Under the pieces are notes generated by a model that saw only the letters and a program-made list of their open reading frames with translations, was not told where the DNA came from and did no database searches. Below are positions 26,058 to 34,645 of a stretch of 64,000 bases of DNA, one piece after another. The first letter of the stretch is position 1. Each line of letters begins with the position of its first letter. Position numbers and translations under genes: made by a program. The stretch is from Opimibacter sp041746735 (lineage in GTDB: Bacteria; Bacteroidota; Bacteroidia; Chitinophagales; Saprospiraceae): assembly GCA_041746735.1 (NCBI GenBank), contig JBGTGP010000011.1:1-64000 (forward strand). Reading direction: 5' to 3'.

Positions 26058-26061
26058 AATA

Positions 26062-26069
26062 CAAATGTA
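26062..26069 (-). promoter_or_regulatory. -7 promoter element TACATTTG
   Basis: Perfect TAnnTTTG on the minus strand, immediately upstream of the GTG at 26057. Transcription would begin at or near the start codon. No clear -33 TTTG. Confidence 0.5.
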
Positions 26070-26320
26070 GCCAGCCGAAGCATTCCTTGCCGATAAATTA
26101 GATCAGAACCCGCAATCATAGATCAACAGGGGACAAAGACGGCATGAAGCCATGGATCACTGGTCTTTTTCTTCGGGTACACAATCATCAAACTTTCTTA
26201 AGAAGGCTTTGTTCAGGTTTGGTCCCCAATGCCACCCTTTATCAGTGCATTGGGTATGCCTGCACATAATGGTGATTTCAAACTGATATCCTATCTTTCC
26301 ACAGCTTATTGACGCTTTAT

Positions 26321-26920
26321 ATGGCTAAGAACAAAAGGGACGATCTGTTATCCACGGACCACATGCAGCAGATTCAACATCTATTCCGGGACCTGATCGG
26401 ATATCTGGGTGAGGATCAAACCAGAGATGGTCTTCTTAAGACGCCCGAGCGTGCGGCCAAAGCCATGCAATACCTGACGCATGGATATGATCTCAATCCG
26501 GCCAAAGTCCTCATGTCCGCCATGTTTGCCGAAGAGTATAGCGAAATGGTCATTGTCAAGGATATTGAAGTCTACTCCCTGTGTGAGCATCATCTCTTGC
26601 CTTTTTTTGGAAAAGCGCACGTAGCCTATATCCCCAACGGCCATATAGTCGGCCTGAGTAAAATCCCCCGTGTGGTGGATATATTTGCCCGCAGGCTTCA
26701 AGTGCAGGAGCGCCTGACCCATGAGGTACTGAAGTGTATTGATGAAACCCTAAAACCATTGGGTGCTGCTGTGGTCATCGAAGCCAAACACATGTGCATG
26801 ATGATGCGTGGTGTGCAGAAGCAGAACTCCACCACGACGACTTCCGCATTTACCGGGCAGTTTATGAAAGTGGAAACCCGAAATGAATTTTTGCAATTAA
26901 TATCATCAGACCTGAGTTAA
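26321..26920 (+). CDS. folE: GTP cyclohydrolase I
   Basis: 199 residues. Converts GTP to dihydroneopterin triphosphate, the first step of folate and pterin synthesis. Zinc ligands are present as C88 and H91 in SLCEHHLLPF and C159 in AKHMCMMMRG; substrate-binding IVGLSKIPRVVD and the catalytic QNSTTTTSAF tail are intact. ATG preferred over a TTG four codons upstream. Stop and start overlap by one base (TAATG) with fabD, implying coupling. Confidence 0.97.
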   Translation: MAKNKRDDLLSTDHMQQIQHLFRDLIGYLGEDQTRDGLLKTPERAAKAMQYLTHGYDLNPAKVLMSAMFAEEYSEMVIVKDIEVYSLCEHHLLPFFGKAHVAYIPNGHIVGLSKIPRVVDIFARRLQVQERLTHEVLKCIDETLKPLGAAVVIEAKHMCMMMRGVQKQNSTTTTSAFTGQFMKVETRNEFLQLISSDLS

Positions 26921-27801
26921 TGACGACCAAAAGAGCTTTCCTTTTTCCCGGACAGGGATCGCAGTTGACCGGCATGGGTGCGGCATTATATGATTCCGCT
27001 CCGGAAGTGCGGTTTATTTTTGATCAGGCAGACAGCATTCTGGGCTTTGGGCTAAAAGATCTTATGTTTCACGGCGCGGAGGAGGATTTGAAGCGAACAG
27101 AGATCACACAGCCTGCTGTTTTTGTCAACAGTTATGCCACGTTCCTTTCCAACGATCCGGGCCTTCCGGATGCAGTGGCAGGACATTCCCTTGGCGAACT
27201 CACTGCGCTGGTGGCCGCCAAGGCACTGGATTTTGAATCGGGGCTTAGGCTGGTGGCGGCAAGGGCTCAGGCGATGCAGGCGGCATGCGAACTCACCCAA
27301 AGCACTATGACCGCTATCCTGGGACTCGAAGACCAGGTTGTGCAGCGGATTTGCGCAGATACAGCCGGTATTGTTGTGGCAGCAAATTATAATTGCCCGG
27401 GGCAGGTCGTCATCTCCGGTGAAACGGTTTCGGTGGAGCTTGCCGCTGAAGCGTGCAAGCGGGCCGGGGCCAAACGGACTATTATGCTGTCTGTTGGTGG
27501 TGCTTTTCATTCTCCGCTTATGACTCCGGCAAGAGATATGTTTGCCGAGGCTATTGACCGTACTGTATTTCATACACCTGTATGTCCGGTGTATCAGAAT
27601 GTTGACGCGGCACCATCGACCCATCCGGATACGATCAGGCACAAGTTGCTGCATCAGCTGACTTCATCCGTCCAATGGACCCACACGATCGAAACCATGC
27701 AGGAGGACGGCATTCAACACTACTTGGAATTTGGAAGTAAGGTACTCGGAGGATTTGTCAGAAAAATATACAAGGAAGCACACGTGGAATCGTTTGAGTA
27801 A
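26920..27801 (+). CDS. fabD: Malonyl-CoA:ACP transacylase
   Basis: 293 residues, normal length. Moves malonyl from CoA to acyl-carrier protein to feed fatty-acid elongation. FPGQGSQ (9-15), active-site S90 in AGHSLGE, and the catalytic histidine in GGAFHSPLM (near 199) are all present. It overlaps folE by one base and is followed 2 bp later by the YqgE gene. Confidence 0.96.
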   Translation: MTTKRAFLFPGQGSQLTGMGAALYDSAPEVRFIFDQADSILGFGLKDLMFHGAEEDLKRTEITQPAVFVNSYATFLSNDPGLPDAVAGHSLGELTALVAAKALDFESGLRLVAARAQAMQAACELTQSTMTAILGLEDQVVQRICADTAGIVVAANYNCPGQVVISGETVSVELAAEACKRAGAKRTIMLSVGGAFHSPLMTPARDMFAEAIDRTVFHTPVCPVYQNVDAAPSTHPDTIRHKLLHQLTSSVQWTHTIETMQEDGIQHYLEFGSKVLGGFVRKIYKEAHVESFE

Positions 27802-27803
27802 GG

Positions 27804-28361
27804 ATGAAGTATGATGTACATACCGGCAGTCTGCTGATTGCAGAACCCTTTATGGAGGACGTCAATTTCCGGAGGGCGGTGATTCTGGTGACGGACCATT
27901 CGGAAGAGGAGGGTACGGTGGGCTTTATCATCAACAAACCCTTGACCGTTACTATTGCCGAACTGGTGGACGGTTTCCCCCAGATCGAGGCTCTCGCTTA
28001 TTTTGGTGGCCCGGTTTCCACCCAAACCATTCATTATATCCATAATGTCGGGATGATGCTGGACGGTAGCACGGAGATCAGTCCCGGTATATTCTGGGGC
28101 GGTGAGTTTGATAAACTAAAATTTTTAATTGAGCGTGAATTGATCCGAAGTGAGAATGTCCGGTTTTTTGTTGGCTATGCCGGGTGGTCTCCGGGTCAGC
28201 TTTTGGAAGAGATGGATATGGGTTCATGGATCACGGCTGATGTACATGCTAATTACCTTTTCAAGTCCAGGCCGTCCCGGTTGTGGAATCAGGTGATGCA
28301 CCATAAGGGAGATGTCTACAGTGTCCTGGCCCAAATACCTGAACAGATCAGTTTGAATTAG
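27804..28361 (+). CDS. YqgE/AlgH family protein
   Basis: 185 residues with the family hallmarks GSLLIAEPFMEDVNFRRAV near the N-terminus, GTVGFIINKPL and FFVGYAGWSPGQL. Biochemical function unproven; linked to alginate regulation in Pseudomonas, though that role is not portable here. Third gene of the folE-fabD-yqgE run. Confidence 0.93.
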   Translation: MKYDVHTGSLLIAEPFMEDVNFRRAVILVTDHSEEEGTVGFIINKPLTVTIAELVDGFPQIEALAYFGGPVSTQTIHYIHNVGMMLDGSTEISPGIFWGGEFDKLKFLIERELIRSENVRFFVGYAGWSPGQLLEEMDMGSWITADVHANYLFKSRPSRLWNQVMHHKGDVYSVLAQIPEQISLN

Positions 28362-28425
28362 GCTGATCCTGAAGGATTTAGGGACAAGATTTGGACTCTG
28401 GTCCATCTGCTATTCTTTCCTTCAT

Positions 28426-28433
28426 TACCTTTG
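28426..28433 (+). promoter_or_regulatory. -7 promoter element TACCTTTG
   Basis: Perfect TAnnTTTG, 8 bp before the ABC-F start codon at 28442. The continuation TTTGCGCCCGCT resembles many Bacteroidota short-leader promoters. No -33 box at the normal distance. Confidence 0.5.
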
Positions 28434-28441
28434 CGCCCGCT

Positions 28442-30349
28442 ATGCTATTGGTGAAGGACATCACGGTCACGTTTGGAGATCGAATTTTATTGGATCAGGT
28501 ATCCTTTGCCTTGCGCATGGGGGAAAAGACGGCGTTGATCGGCCGAAATGGTACTGGGAAATCCACCTTGCTCAAGATCATTGCCGGTTTGGCAGAGCCT
28601 GATTCGGGCATTATCGACCGGCCCACTAATTTAGCCTATCTCAAGCAGGAGATCTCTATCGATCCCCAACTCACCGTCATGCAGGCGGCCTATACGGCGT
28701 TTGATCGCGTGCAGGCCATCAATGAAGAAATTGAGCAGGTCACCCATGGGCTTCAACACAGCCAGGATGAGCAACATATCATGCATCTAAGTGAACGAAT
28801 CAGCGAATTGTATGGAGAGTTGGAGCATCTGGGTGTAGCTTCTATCGAAGGCGATATTGAGAAAGTATTGAAAGGTCTTGGCTTTGAGGATGAAAATTTT
28901 CATACCCCCATTGGCCAGTTGTCCGGGGGGTGGCAGATGCGCGTCGAATTGGCTAAGCTCCTGCTGAGCCGGCCGGATTATCTGCTCCTGGACGAGCCTA
29001 CGAACCATCTGGATATGCCGTCTATCATCTGGCTGGAGAAATATTTAAAGTATTCGGATACGGGTATATTGCTGGTTTCGCATGATAAGCGGTTCCTGGA
29101 TCAGGTGACCAACAGAACGATTGAGATTTCCCTGGGTCGGATTTATGATATGCCGTTGCCGTATTCCAAATTTATGGATGAGCGGCTAAAGCTTCGTGAG
29201 ATTCAGATGGCTTCATTCCAGAATCAGCAGAAGGAAATAGAGCGTAAGGAGCGTCTGATCGAGCGATTCCGTGCCAAGGCGTCGAAAGCGAGCATGGCCA
29301 AGTCGTTAGAAAAGCAGTTGGAGAAAGTGGAGGTGATTGAGATTGAGGAAGAAGATACAGCGGCGATGAAAGTCCGGTTTCCGGTTTTGGACCGGGCACC
29401 GAGGACCATGATCCATTCAACCGGACTTTCAAAGAAGTATGGGGACAAACAGGTATTGGCAGAAGTTGATTTTGAATTGGAGCGAAATGAGAAGATAGCT
29501 TTTGTCGGGCAGAACGGTCAGGGTAAATCGACACTAGCCAGGATGATTGCCGGGAAAGTAACCCCTACAGCAGGTCTTCTGGAGGTGAATGAGAAGGTGT
29601 TGATGGGCTACTATGCGCAGGACCAGACGGAGCAGTTTGACACTACCAAAACGGTGCTGCAGACGATGGAAGATCTGGCGGCAGCGGAGGTACGGCCGAG
29701 GGTCAGAGCTATATTGGGAGCCTTTTTATTCAGCGGCGAAGATTCCGGTAAGAAAGTATCGGTGCTCTCCGGGGGCGAACGGGCACGGCTTGCTCTGGCA
29801 TGCATGATCTTATCACCGACCAATCTCCTGATCATGGATGAGCCAACGCATCACTTAGATATACAGGCTAAGCAACGCCTCAAAGAGGCATTGATGGATT
29901 ATCCCGGTGCTTTGATCATCATATCTCACGACCGGGATTTTCTGACAGGGCTGACGTCGAGGACTGTGGAGTTTGCCGGAGGTCGTATCAAAGACTACAT
30001 CGGCGATATTGATGAAATGCTCAGTAAAAAAGGCATTGAAAATCTCGATGCTTTGGCGCTGGCCGCTTCCCAAAAGGTTAAAAGTACCAGCAGCTCAGGT
30101 CCGGCTATCTCAGTTCAACCGGCTGTTTCGGACCAGGACAAGAAGAACGCCCAACGACGTTTTGCACAAATTGAGAAAGATATACAGCAGGCTGAAACCT
30201 TTTTATCTGATAAGGAAAAGTTACTGGCGGATCAGGATTTCTACCAAAAGCCGGACTATCATACGGTCGTAATGCAATATGAAGCTAAAAAGGCGGAGTT
30301 GGAGAAATTAATGATCGAGTGGGAGACGATGGCAGTTAAGTTGGGTTAG
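28442..30349 (+). CDS. ABC-F family ATPase (Uup-like)
   Basis: 635 residues, two ATP-binding domains and no membrane span. Domain 1: Walker A GRNGTGKST (34-42), LSGGW signature, DEPTNHLD. Domain 2: GQNGQGKST, LSGGERARLALACMI, DEPTHHLD. An inter-domain linker (about 240-310) is rich in Lys and Glu, and the C-terminal 65 residues form a Uup-type coiled coil (QRRFAQIEKDIQQAETFL...). ABC-F proteins act on ribosomes or nucleic-acid structures rather than transport. The start at MLLVKDITV fits the family and the -7 element just upstream. Confidence 0.93.
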   Translation: MLLVKDITVTFGDRILLDQVSFALRMGEKTALIGRNGTGKSTLLKIIAGLAEPDSGIIDRPTNLAYLKQEISIDPQLTVMQAAYTAFDRVQAINEEIEQVTHGLQHSQDEQHIMHLSERISELYGELEHLGVASIEGDIEKVLKGLGFEDENFHTPIGQLSGGWQMRVELAKLLLSRPDYLLLDEPTNHLDMPSIIWLEKYLKYSDTGILLVSHDKRFLDQVTNRTIEISLGRIYDMPLPYSKFMDERLKLREIQMASFQNQQKEIERKERLIERFRAKASKASMAKSLEKQLEKVEVIEIEEEDTAAMKVRFPVLDRAPRTMIHSTGLSKKYGDKQVLAEVDFELERNEKIAFVGQNGQGKSTLARMIAGKVTPTAGLLEVNEKVLMGYYAQDQTEQFDTTKTVLQTMEDLAAAEVRPRVRAILGAFLFSGEDSGKKVSVLSGGERARLALACMILSPTNLLIMDEPTHHLDIQAKQRLKEALMDYPGALIIISHDRDFLTGLTSRTVEFAGGRIKDYIGDIDEMLSKKGIENLDALALAASQKVKSTSSSGPAISVQPAVSDQDKKNAQRRFAQIEKDIQQAETFLSDKEKLLADQDFYQKPDYHTVVMQYEAKKAELEKLMIEWETMAVKLG

Positions 30350-30353
30350 GAGT

Positions 30354-30392
30354 AAAAAAAAATGCCGGTGTCACCCTTTGACGACCCCGGCA
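30354..30392 (-). terminator. Intrinsic terminator for the ppk1 transcript
   Basis: On the minus strand TGCCGG and CCGGCA arms (30387-30392 and 30363-30368; three more pairs after a mismatch) are followed by nine T (30362 down to 30354). It would end the leftward ppk1 plus small-gene transcript. On the plus strand the T-run is missing, so it is one-way. Confidence 0.75.
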
Positions 30393-30560
30393 AGTCTCAC
30401 CCCTTTATTTACTGTGTGCAGTTATTAGCTTTTGACTAACCTGCGTTTATTCTGCGATTCAATCTTTTTGCGATATCAACTATCAACGTTACAAAGATGA
30501 GACGATCGATTGTTTCAAACATGGACAAAAACACCGAATTTTTGTTTTCATGGTTTACCC

Positions 30561-30857
30561 TTATTGGAGGGCAATCTGCTGCAGTACGGTGAGGCTGCCA
30601 TCTTCTATGGTGAGGTAAAAAACACCTGAAAGAAAAGATGGTAGACGCAATTCGATGCCCTGCGTATTGGAGGCTGTGACATCCAGTTGTATCCTCAGGC
30701 TCTCCTTGTTCACATCCAGCAAACCGGCAAAGATCCTTTGCTGATGCGAAGGTCTATCATAGGCAACCGATAGGGACCGTTTTTGTAGGTTGCGACGTAC
30801 CATATAGGATTTTGATGTGTTCAGCGATTCCATGATGTATTGTAGACTAAAAGTCAA
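30561..30857 (-). CDS. Small protein resembling a stand-alone T9SS type-A tail
   Basis: Up to 98 residues (a Met at residue 9 or 19 could also start it). The C-terminal half, GIELRLPSFLSGVFYLTIEDGSLTVLQQIALQ in pattern, matches the end of T9SS type-A sorting signals: a turn, LxSGVFYLxI, a short loop, and a final hydrophobic-basic strand. No signal peptide and no conventional cargo domain. It follows ppk1 by 74 bp on the same strand and precedes a terminator. Could be a gene remnant, a small cytosolic protein, or a mis-called tail; I lean to a real short gene. Confidence 0.5.
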   Translation of the reverse strand: MTFSLQYIMESLNTSKSYMVRRNLQKRSLSVAYDRPSHQQRIFAGLLDVNKESLRIQLDVTASNTQGIELRLPSFLSGVFYLTIEDGSLTVLQQIALQ

Positions 30858-30931
30858 AGGTGCAGGATATATCTACTTATACGCTACATGGTTTACCCTG
30901 AATAGAAAAGGCTTCAATATGGATCCAGACA

Positions 30932-33028
30932 TCATTCCCCGCGTAAGGCCAGGATTTCTTCATGCTTTCGTTTCAGGTAAAAATAGGTTTCATGCTGAGC
31001 ACGAATAGCCAGATCTGCATTATTGGAAATATATGTATTGATCTGTCCAATACGCAGAGATCGTGCCTTGACATTATCATTGCGCTGAATTTGAAGGATG
31101 TCCTTTATTTCCGCCAAAATGTATGGGTCATACACCGGAAAGGCGGTCTCAATCCTAAAGGATAGATTTCGTTCCATCCAGTCTGCGGAAGAGAGGTACA
31201 CTTTTTCTTTTCCACCATGATGAAACACAAAGATCCGACTGTGTTCGAGAAAACGATCCACAATACTAAATGCATGAATCCGCTCACTTAGATTTTTTTT
31301 ACCTGCTATTAAAGAGCAAAGGCCACGAATGTTGAGATCCATGTCCACGCCTGCCTGACTGGCCGCGTACAGTTTTTCAATCATTTCTTCGTCCTGAAGG
31401 CTGTTCACTTTTATGGTGACAGCCGCTTTTCGCCCTGCTTTGGCCTCGGCGATCTCGAAATCCAAAAGTTGTACAAGGGTTTTTCTGAGATTGAATTGTC
31501 CCACCAACAAATGCTTAAATTCTTCTCCCGGGAGTTTTACGGTTTCCAGAAAAGAAAAAATTCGGGCCACTTCACTGGTCAGCCGTTTGTCGGAAGTAAA
31601 GAATCCAAGGTCGCTGTAGATTCTGGCCGTGACTTCATGGAAATTGCCTGTGCTCAGGTACGAATAAAGTTGGGGTCCCTCGGGTTCAAGTCGTCTGACA
31701 AGTGCTAGTTTGCTGTGGACCTTTAGACCGGGAAAGCTATACCGAACGACAATACCAGCTTTTTCCAGTTGTTCGCCCCAGCGCAGGTTGGCTTCTTCAT
31801 CAAATCTGGCTTTGACTTCGATAAAGGCATATACCTGCTTGCCGGATTTGACGGCTTGCATCAGGGCATCCATAATCCGACTATTGGGTGCCACACGGTA
31901 TTGTATGATTTTGATGTGCGTGACGGCCGGATCCTTTGCAGCATGTTCAAAAAATTGAATGACAGGCTCATACTTATGGTAAGGTACATGGATCAAATGG
32001 TCGCGCTCCCTGATCGGCGTGAATATGGATTCCTGATCGGCCAGCGGCAAGTAATCCAACGGGGGTAGGGGATGGTCTTTCAGGTGATCCATCCCGAAAG
32101 AAGGAAATTTGAAAAAATCGAAATTGTTATGATACCGGCCTTCGGGAAACAAACCCAGTTTTTCAACCCCTAAGACAGACATGAGATAGTTCAGAAACTG
32201 GGCAGGAATAGTCTTGTCATATACCAGACGGGAGGCCGGGCCGACATCACGCTTCAGGAGGCTATTTTTTATTTTTTTAACGAGATCACCCTGATATTCA
32301 TCATCGATGTACAACTCACCGTCCCGTGTCAGTTTTATCGAATAGGTATCGATGATCTGATAGCCTGGAAAGAGCCACATCACACTGTGCCGGACGATTT
32401 CATCCAGCATGATCAAGTCATGCCCATTGTGCCGTGCAGGAAGTTCGATAAAGCGGGGAAGGTGGTCGGAGGGAATTTTAATGATCCCATACTGTTCCTG
32501 TTGTGAAGAGCCTTCCTTGTCCTTCATGGCCAAAGCGAGATACAAGGCTTTGTTGTTCAGAAACGGCCTGATTTTGTCCTTGACCAGAAGTACAGGTTGA
32601 ACAAACGGAAGGAGATTTTCCTGGAAATAGGTGTCCACAAAGGCTTCTTGTTCACGGGTGAGTTCTTCCCGCTGGATCAGATGAATATCATGTCGACGCA
32701 GTTCAGGGACGATTTGGTGGTGAAAAATATCATCGAATTCCACACCTTGTTCACTGACAATTCGCTGGATTTTCTGCAAAACGCTTTCCGGATCATATTC
32801 GAGCTGTTTCATGGTTTTCTTTCCCAGCTGCAGTAGATTGCGGTGATTGGCTACCCGCACTCTGAAGAACTCATCGAGATTACTGCTGTAAATCGCAAGA
32901 AATTTAATCCGCTCCAGCAGCGGGACATTGGGATCTTTTGCTTCCTGCAGCACCCGGTAATTGAAGTCCAGCCAGCTGATATCACGATGGATAAACCGTT
33001 GGGCTTTTGGGTTGATGTCCTTTACCAT
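30932..33028 (-). CDS. ppk1: Polyphosphate kinase 1
   Basis: 698 residues, standard length. Builds inorganic polyphosphate from the terminal phosphate of ATP. N-terminal FIHRDISWLDFNYRVLQEA, the ARF/EEANLRWGE region, the autophosphorylated histidine in GLKVHSKLALV (near 437), and the C-terminal PPK domains are all recognisable. Upstream of the small T9SS-tail-like gene on the same strand. Divergent from tpiA with promoter-like elements for both in the 290-bp gap. Confidence 0.97.
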   Translation of the reverse strand: MVKDINPKAQRFIHRDISWLDFNYRVLQEAKDPNVPLLERIKFLAIYSSNLDEFFRVRVANHRNLLQLGKKTMKQLEYDPESVLQKIQRIVSEQGVEFDDIFHHQIVPELRRHDIHLIQREELTREQEAFVDTYFQENLLPFVQPVLLVKDKIRPFLNNKALYLALAMKDKEGSSQQEQYGIIKIPSDHLPRFIELPARHNGHDLIMLDEIVRHSVMWLFPGYQIIDTYSIKLTRDGELYIDDEYQGDLVKKIKNSLLKRDVGPASRLVYDKTIPAQFLNYLMSVLGVEKLGLFPEGRYHNNFDFFKFPSFGMDHLKDHPLPPLDYLPLADQESIFTPIRERDHLIHVPYHKYEPVIQFFEHAAKDPAVTHIKIIQYRVAPNSRIMDALMQAVKSGKQVYAFIEVKARFDEEANLRWGEQLEKAGIVVRYSFPGLKVHSKLALVRRLEPEGPQLYSYLSTGNFHEVTARIYSDLGFFTSDKRLTSEVARIFSFLETVKLPGEEFKHLLVGQFNLRKTLVQLLDFEIAEAKAGRKAAVTIKVNSLQDEEMIEKLYAASQAGVDMDLNIRGLCSLIAGKKNLSERIHAFSIVDRFLEHSRIFVFHHGGKEKVYLSSADWMERNLSFRIETAFPVYDPYILAEIKDILQIQRNDNVKARSLRIGQINTYISNNADLAIRAQHETYFYLKRKHEEILALRGE

Positions 33029-33086
33029 GGTATGTCAGTAACCTGAATTGTCGAGCATTTAAATCGTATTGGTTTTCTGAAACAAG

Positions 33087-33094
33087 CAAATATA
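33087..33094 (-). promoter_or_regulatory. -7 promoter element TATATTTG for ppk1
   Basis: Perfect TAnnTTTG on the minus strand, 58 bp upstream of the ppk1 start. A weak TTTC (33112-33115) stands 17 bp further upstream in place of the -33 TTTG. Confidence 0.45.
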
Positions 33095-33279
33095 AAGAAT
33101 GTTGCTTTCCGGAAACGACGCACATTTAGAAGGCACGTTGAATTATTCGTTTGCATGAGTATGTCAACGCGCCATCCGGTTCAGGCTGCAAAAATCAATC
33201 CAAAGCAGTGGGTATAGAGCGGGGAATTGGATCAGGAAGAAAGGTCAGATGTCATTCAGCAGGAAAGTATTTGGCGGGT

Positions 33280-33287
33280 TATCTTTG
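33280..33287 (+). promoter_or_regulatory. -7 promoter element TATCTTTG for tpiA
   Basis: Perfect TAnnTTTG, 31 bp upstream of the tpiA start at 33319. It lies inside the longer open frame that begins at 33151, supporting the shorter gene model. No convincing -33 box. Confidence 0.5.
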
Positions 33288-33318
33288 GATGTATACAGTA
33301 AGAAAATTTTTCAGGTTT

Positions 33319-34080
33319 ATGACAAGAAGCAAAATAGTGGCAGCCAACTGGAAGATGTATCTGACGCGTGAGGAAGGTGTGCGGTTGGTGGATGCACTGA
33401 TGACAGGTATGCCTGAATTGATGAATGTCGAAGTGGTGATTGCCCCTCCATTTCCTCATCTTGATCTGGTAGTGGAGCGATGCACAGGCACTCCGGTAAA
33501 GGTTGGAGCACAGAACTGTCATCCCGAAATATCAGGAGCATTTACCGGGGAAGTTTCGGTGGAGATATTGAGAAGTTTTGGAGTGACCTATGTGATTACG
33601 GGTCATTCGGAGCGCCGGCAGTACTTTCAGGACACGAATGATGAGGTCCGGGATAAGGTGTTTGCCATACTCAGGGGCGGACTCACGCCTATATTTTGTT
33701 GCGGGGAATCCCTGGAAATACGTCATGCCGGGCAACAGGGTGAGTATGTTGCCAACCAGCTCACAGACAGTTTGCTGATGCTGGGGCCTGATGCCATCCA
33801 GAAGGTTGTGATCGCCTATGAGCCTATATGGGCTATTGGTACAGGTATATCAGCATCACCGGACCAAGCCCAGGAAATGCATGCATATATTCGGCAGGTG
33901 TTGGACGTTCGGTATGGTACAGAGATTGCGGACAATATCCGGATATTATATGGCGGTAGTATTAAACCCGATAACGCTTCAGCGTTGTTTAATCAACCGG
34001 ATGTCGACGGGGGTCTTGTGGGTGGAGCTTCGCTTCAGTCCGCTGGTTTTCTTGAGATCATTCGGGCTGCGTGTGGATAA
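33319..34080 (+). CDS. tpiA: Triosephosphate isomerase
   Basis: 253 residues. Interconverts dihydroxyacetone phosphate and glyceraldehyde 3-phosphate. Active-site N10 and K12 in AANWKM, H96 in ITGHSERR, E168 in AYEPIWAIGTG, and phosphate-gripping ILYGGSIKPDN and GLVGGASL are all present. The start at MTRSKIVAANWKM matches the family; the longer frame adds about 56 unrelated residues and spans a promoter. Confidence 0.97.
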   Translation: MTRSKIVAANWKMYLTREEGVRLVDALMTGMPELMNVEVVIAPPFPHLDLVVERCTGTPVKVGAQNCHPEISGAFTGEVSVEILRSFGVTYVITGHSERRQYFQDTNDEVRDKVFAILRGGLTPIFCCGESLEIRHAGQQGEYVANQLTDSLLMLGPDAIQKVVIAYEPIWAIGTGISASPDQAQEMHAYIRQVLDVRYGTEIADNIRILYGGSIKPDNASALFNQPDVDGGLVGGASLQSAGFLEIIRAACG

Positions 34081-34142
34081 TTTTGTGGATAAAATGTCTG
34101 CTCAATAGTTGCATTATATTCAGGTATGATATAAATTTACTT

Positions 34143-34493
34143 TACTGTTGAACGCAACAGTATTCAATTGTAAAAAGTAAGCCTGAAAGTTTTCCGAATA
34201 AGTATCCAGACGATTTTATCGCGGGTGTTTTGCTATGGTCTCACTTGTGAGACTACCGGTGTGTAGATGCCGGGAAAACGGATATACAGAAGGCAAGGGA
34301 TGGCCTAGTGGCCATAACCCGGTTACCGGTGACCCAGAAGGTCAGCAAATCCGGTAATGTGCTTTACATCATCCGGAATTATATGCTGTCATCAACAGAG
34401 GACAGACCTATCCAACCTGGAGTGAAAAAAGCACAAAAAGGAAAAGGGGTCCATATATCCTGAGTGATCATATGGGTCCCTTTCCTGTTTTTT
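34143..34493 (+). ncRNA. Candidate structured non-coding RNA
   Basis: The 565-bp gap between the convergent ends of tpiA and the 34646-38479 gene has no convincing gene but a dense series of perfect or near-perfect hairpins: 34143-34162 (8 bp), 34238-34253 (7 bp), 34297-34320 (6 bp plus 3), 34321-34334 (palindrome GGTTACC/GGTGACC), 34350-34376 (5 bp plus inner pairs), and the terminator at 34439-34493. It does not look like tmRNA, RNase P, SRP or 6S RNA to me. Strand is assigned from the T-run at 34488. No promoter was recognised, so a long tpiA 3' UTR is the main alternative. Confidence 0.35.
34439..34493. terminator. Strong bidirectional intrinsic terminator
   Basis: Arms 34439-34456 and 34470-34486 pair over 17 bp with one bulged A and two G-U pairs. 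TTTTTT follows on the plus strand (34488-34493); on the minus strand the stem is followed by TTTTTGTGCTTTTTT. It can terminate both the rightward transcript from tpiA or the candidate RNA and the leftward transcript of the large secreted-protein gene. Confidence 0.85.
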
Positions 34494-34645
34494 CACTAGT
34501 CTTAAAGAAGATTTTGATATCAGGGCATTCCGTATGGTTTCACCTCCATATGCTATAGTGTTTCTATGGTTCAGGTAGCAAGGTGCTATACTGGACAACC
34601 TGCCTAAATTACAAAGGTGAACGCATCGGCTTCCGGACAGTATGG

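Noticed and set aside
30549..30899. 13-bp direct repeats CATGGTTTACCCT around the small gene after ppk1
   Set aside because: Looks like a target-site duplication, but a 13-bp match within 340 bp is not improbable in a window of this size and no mobile features lie inside.
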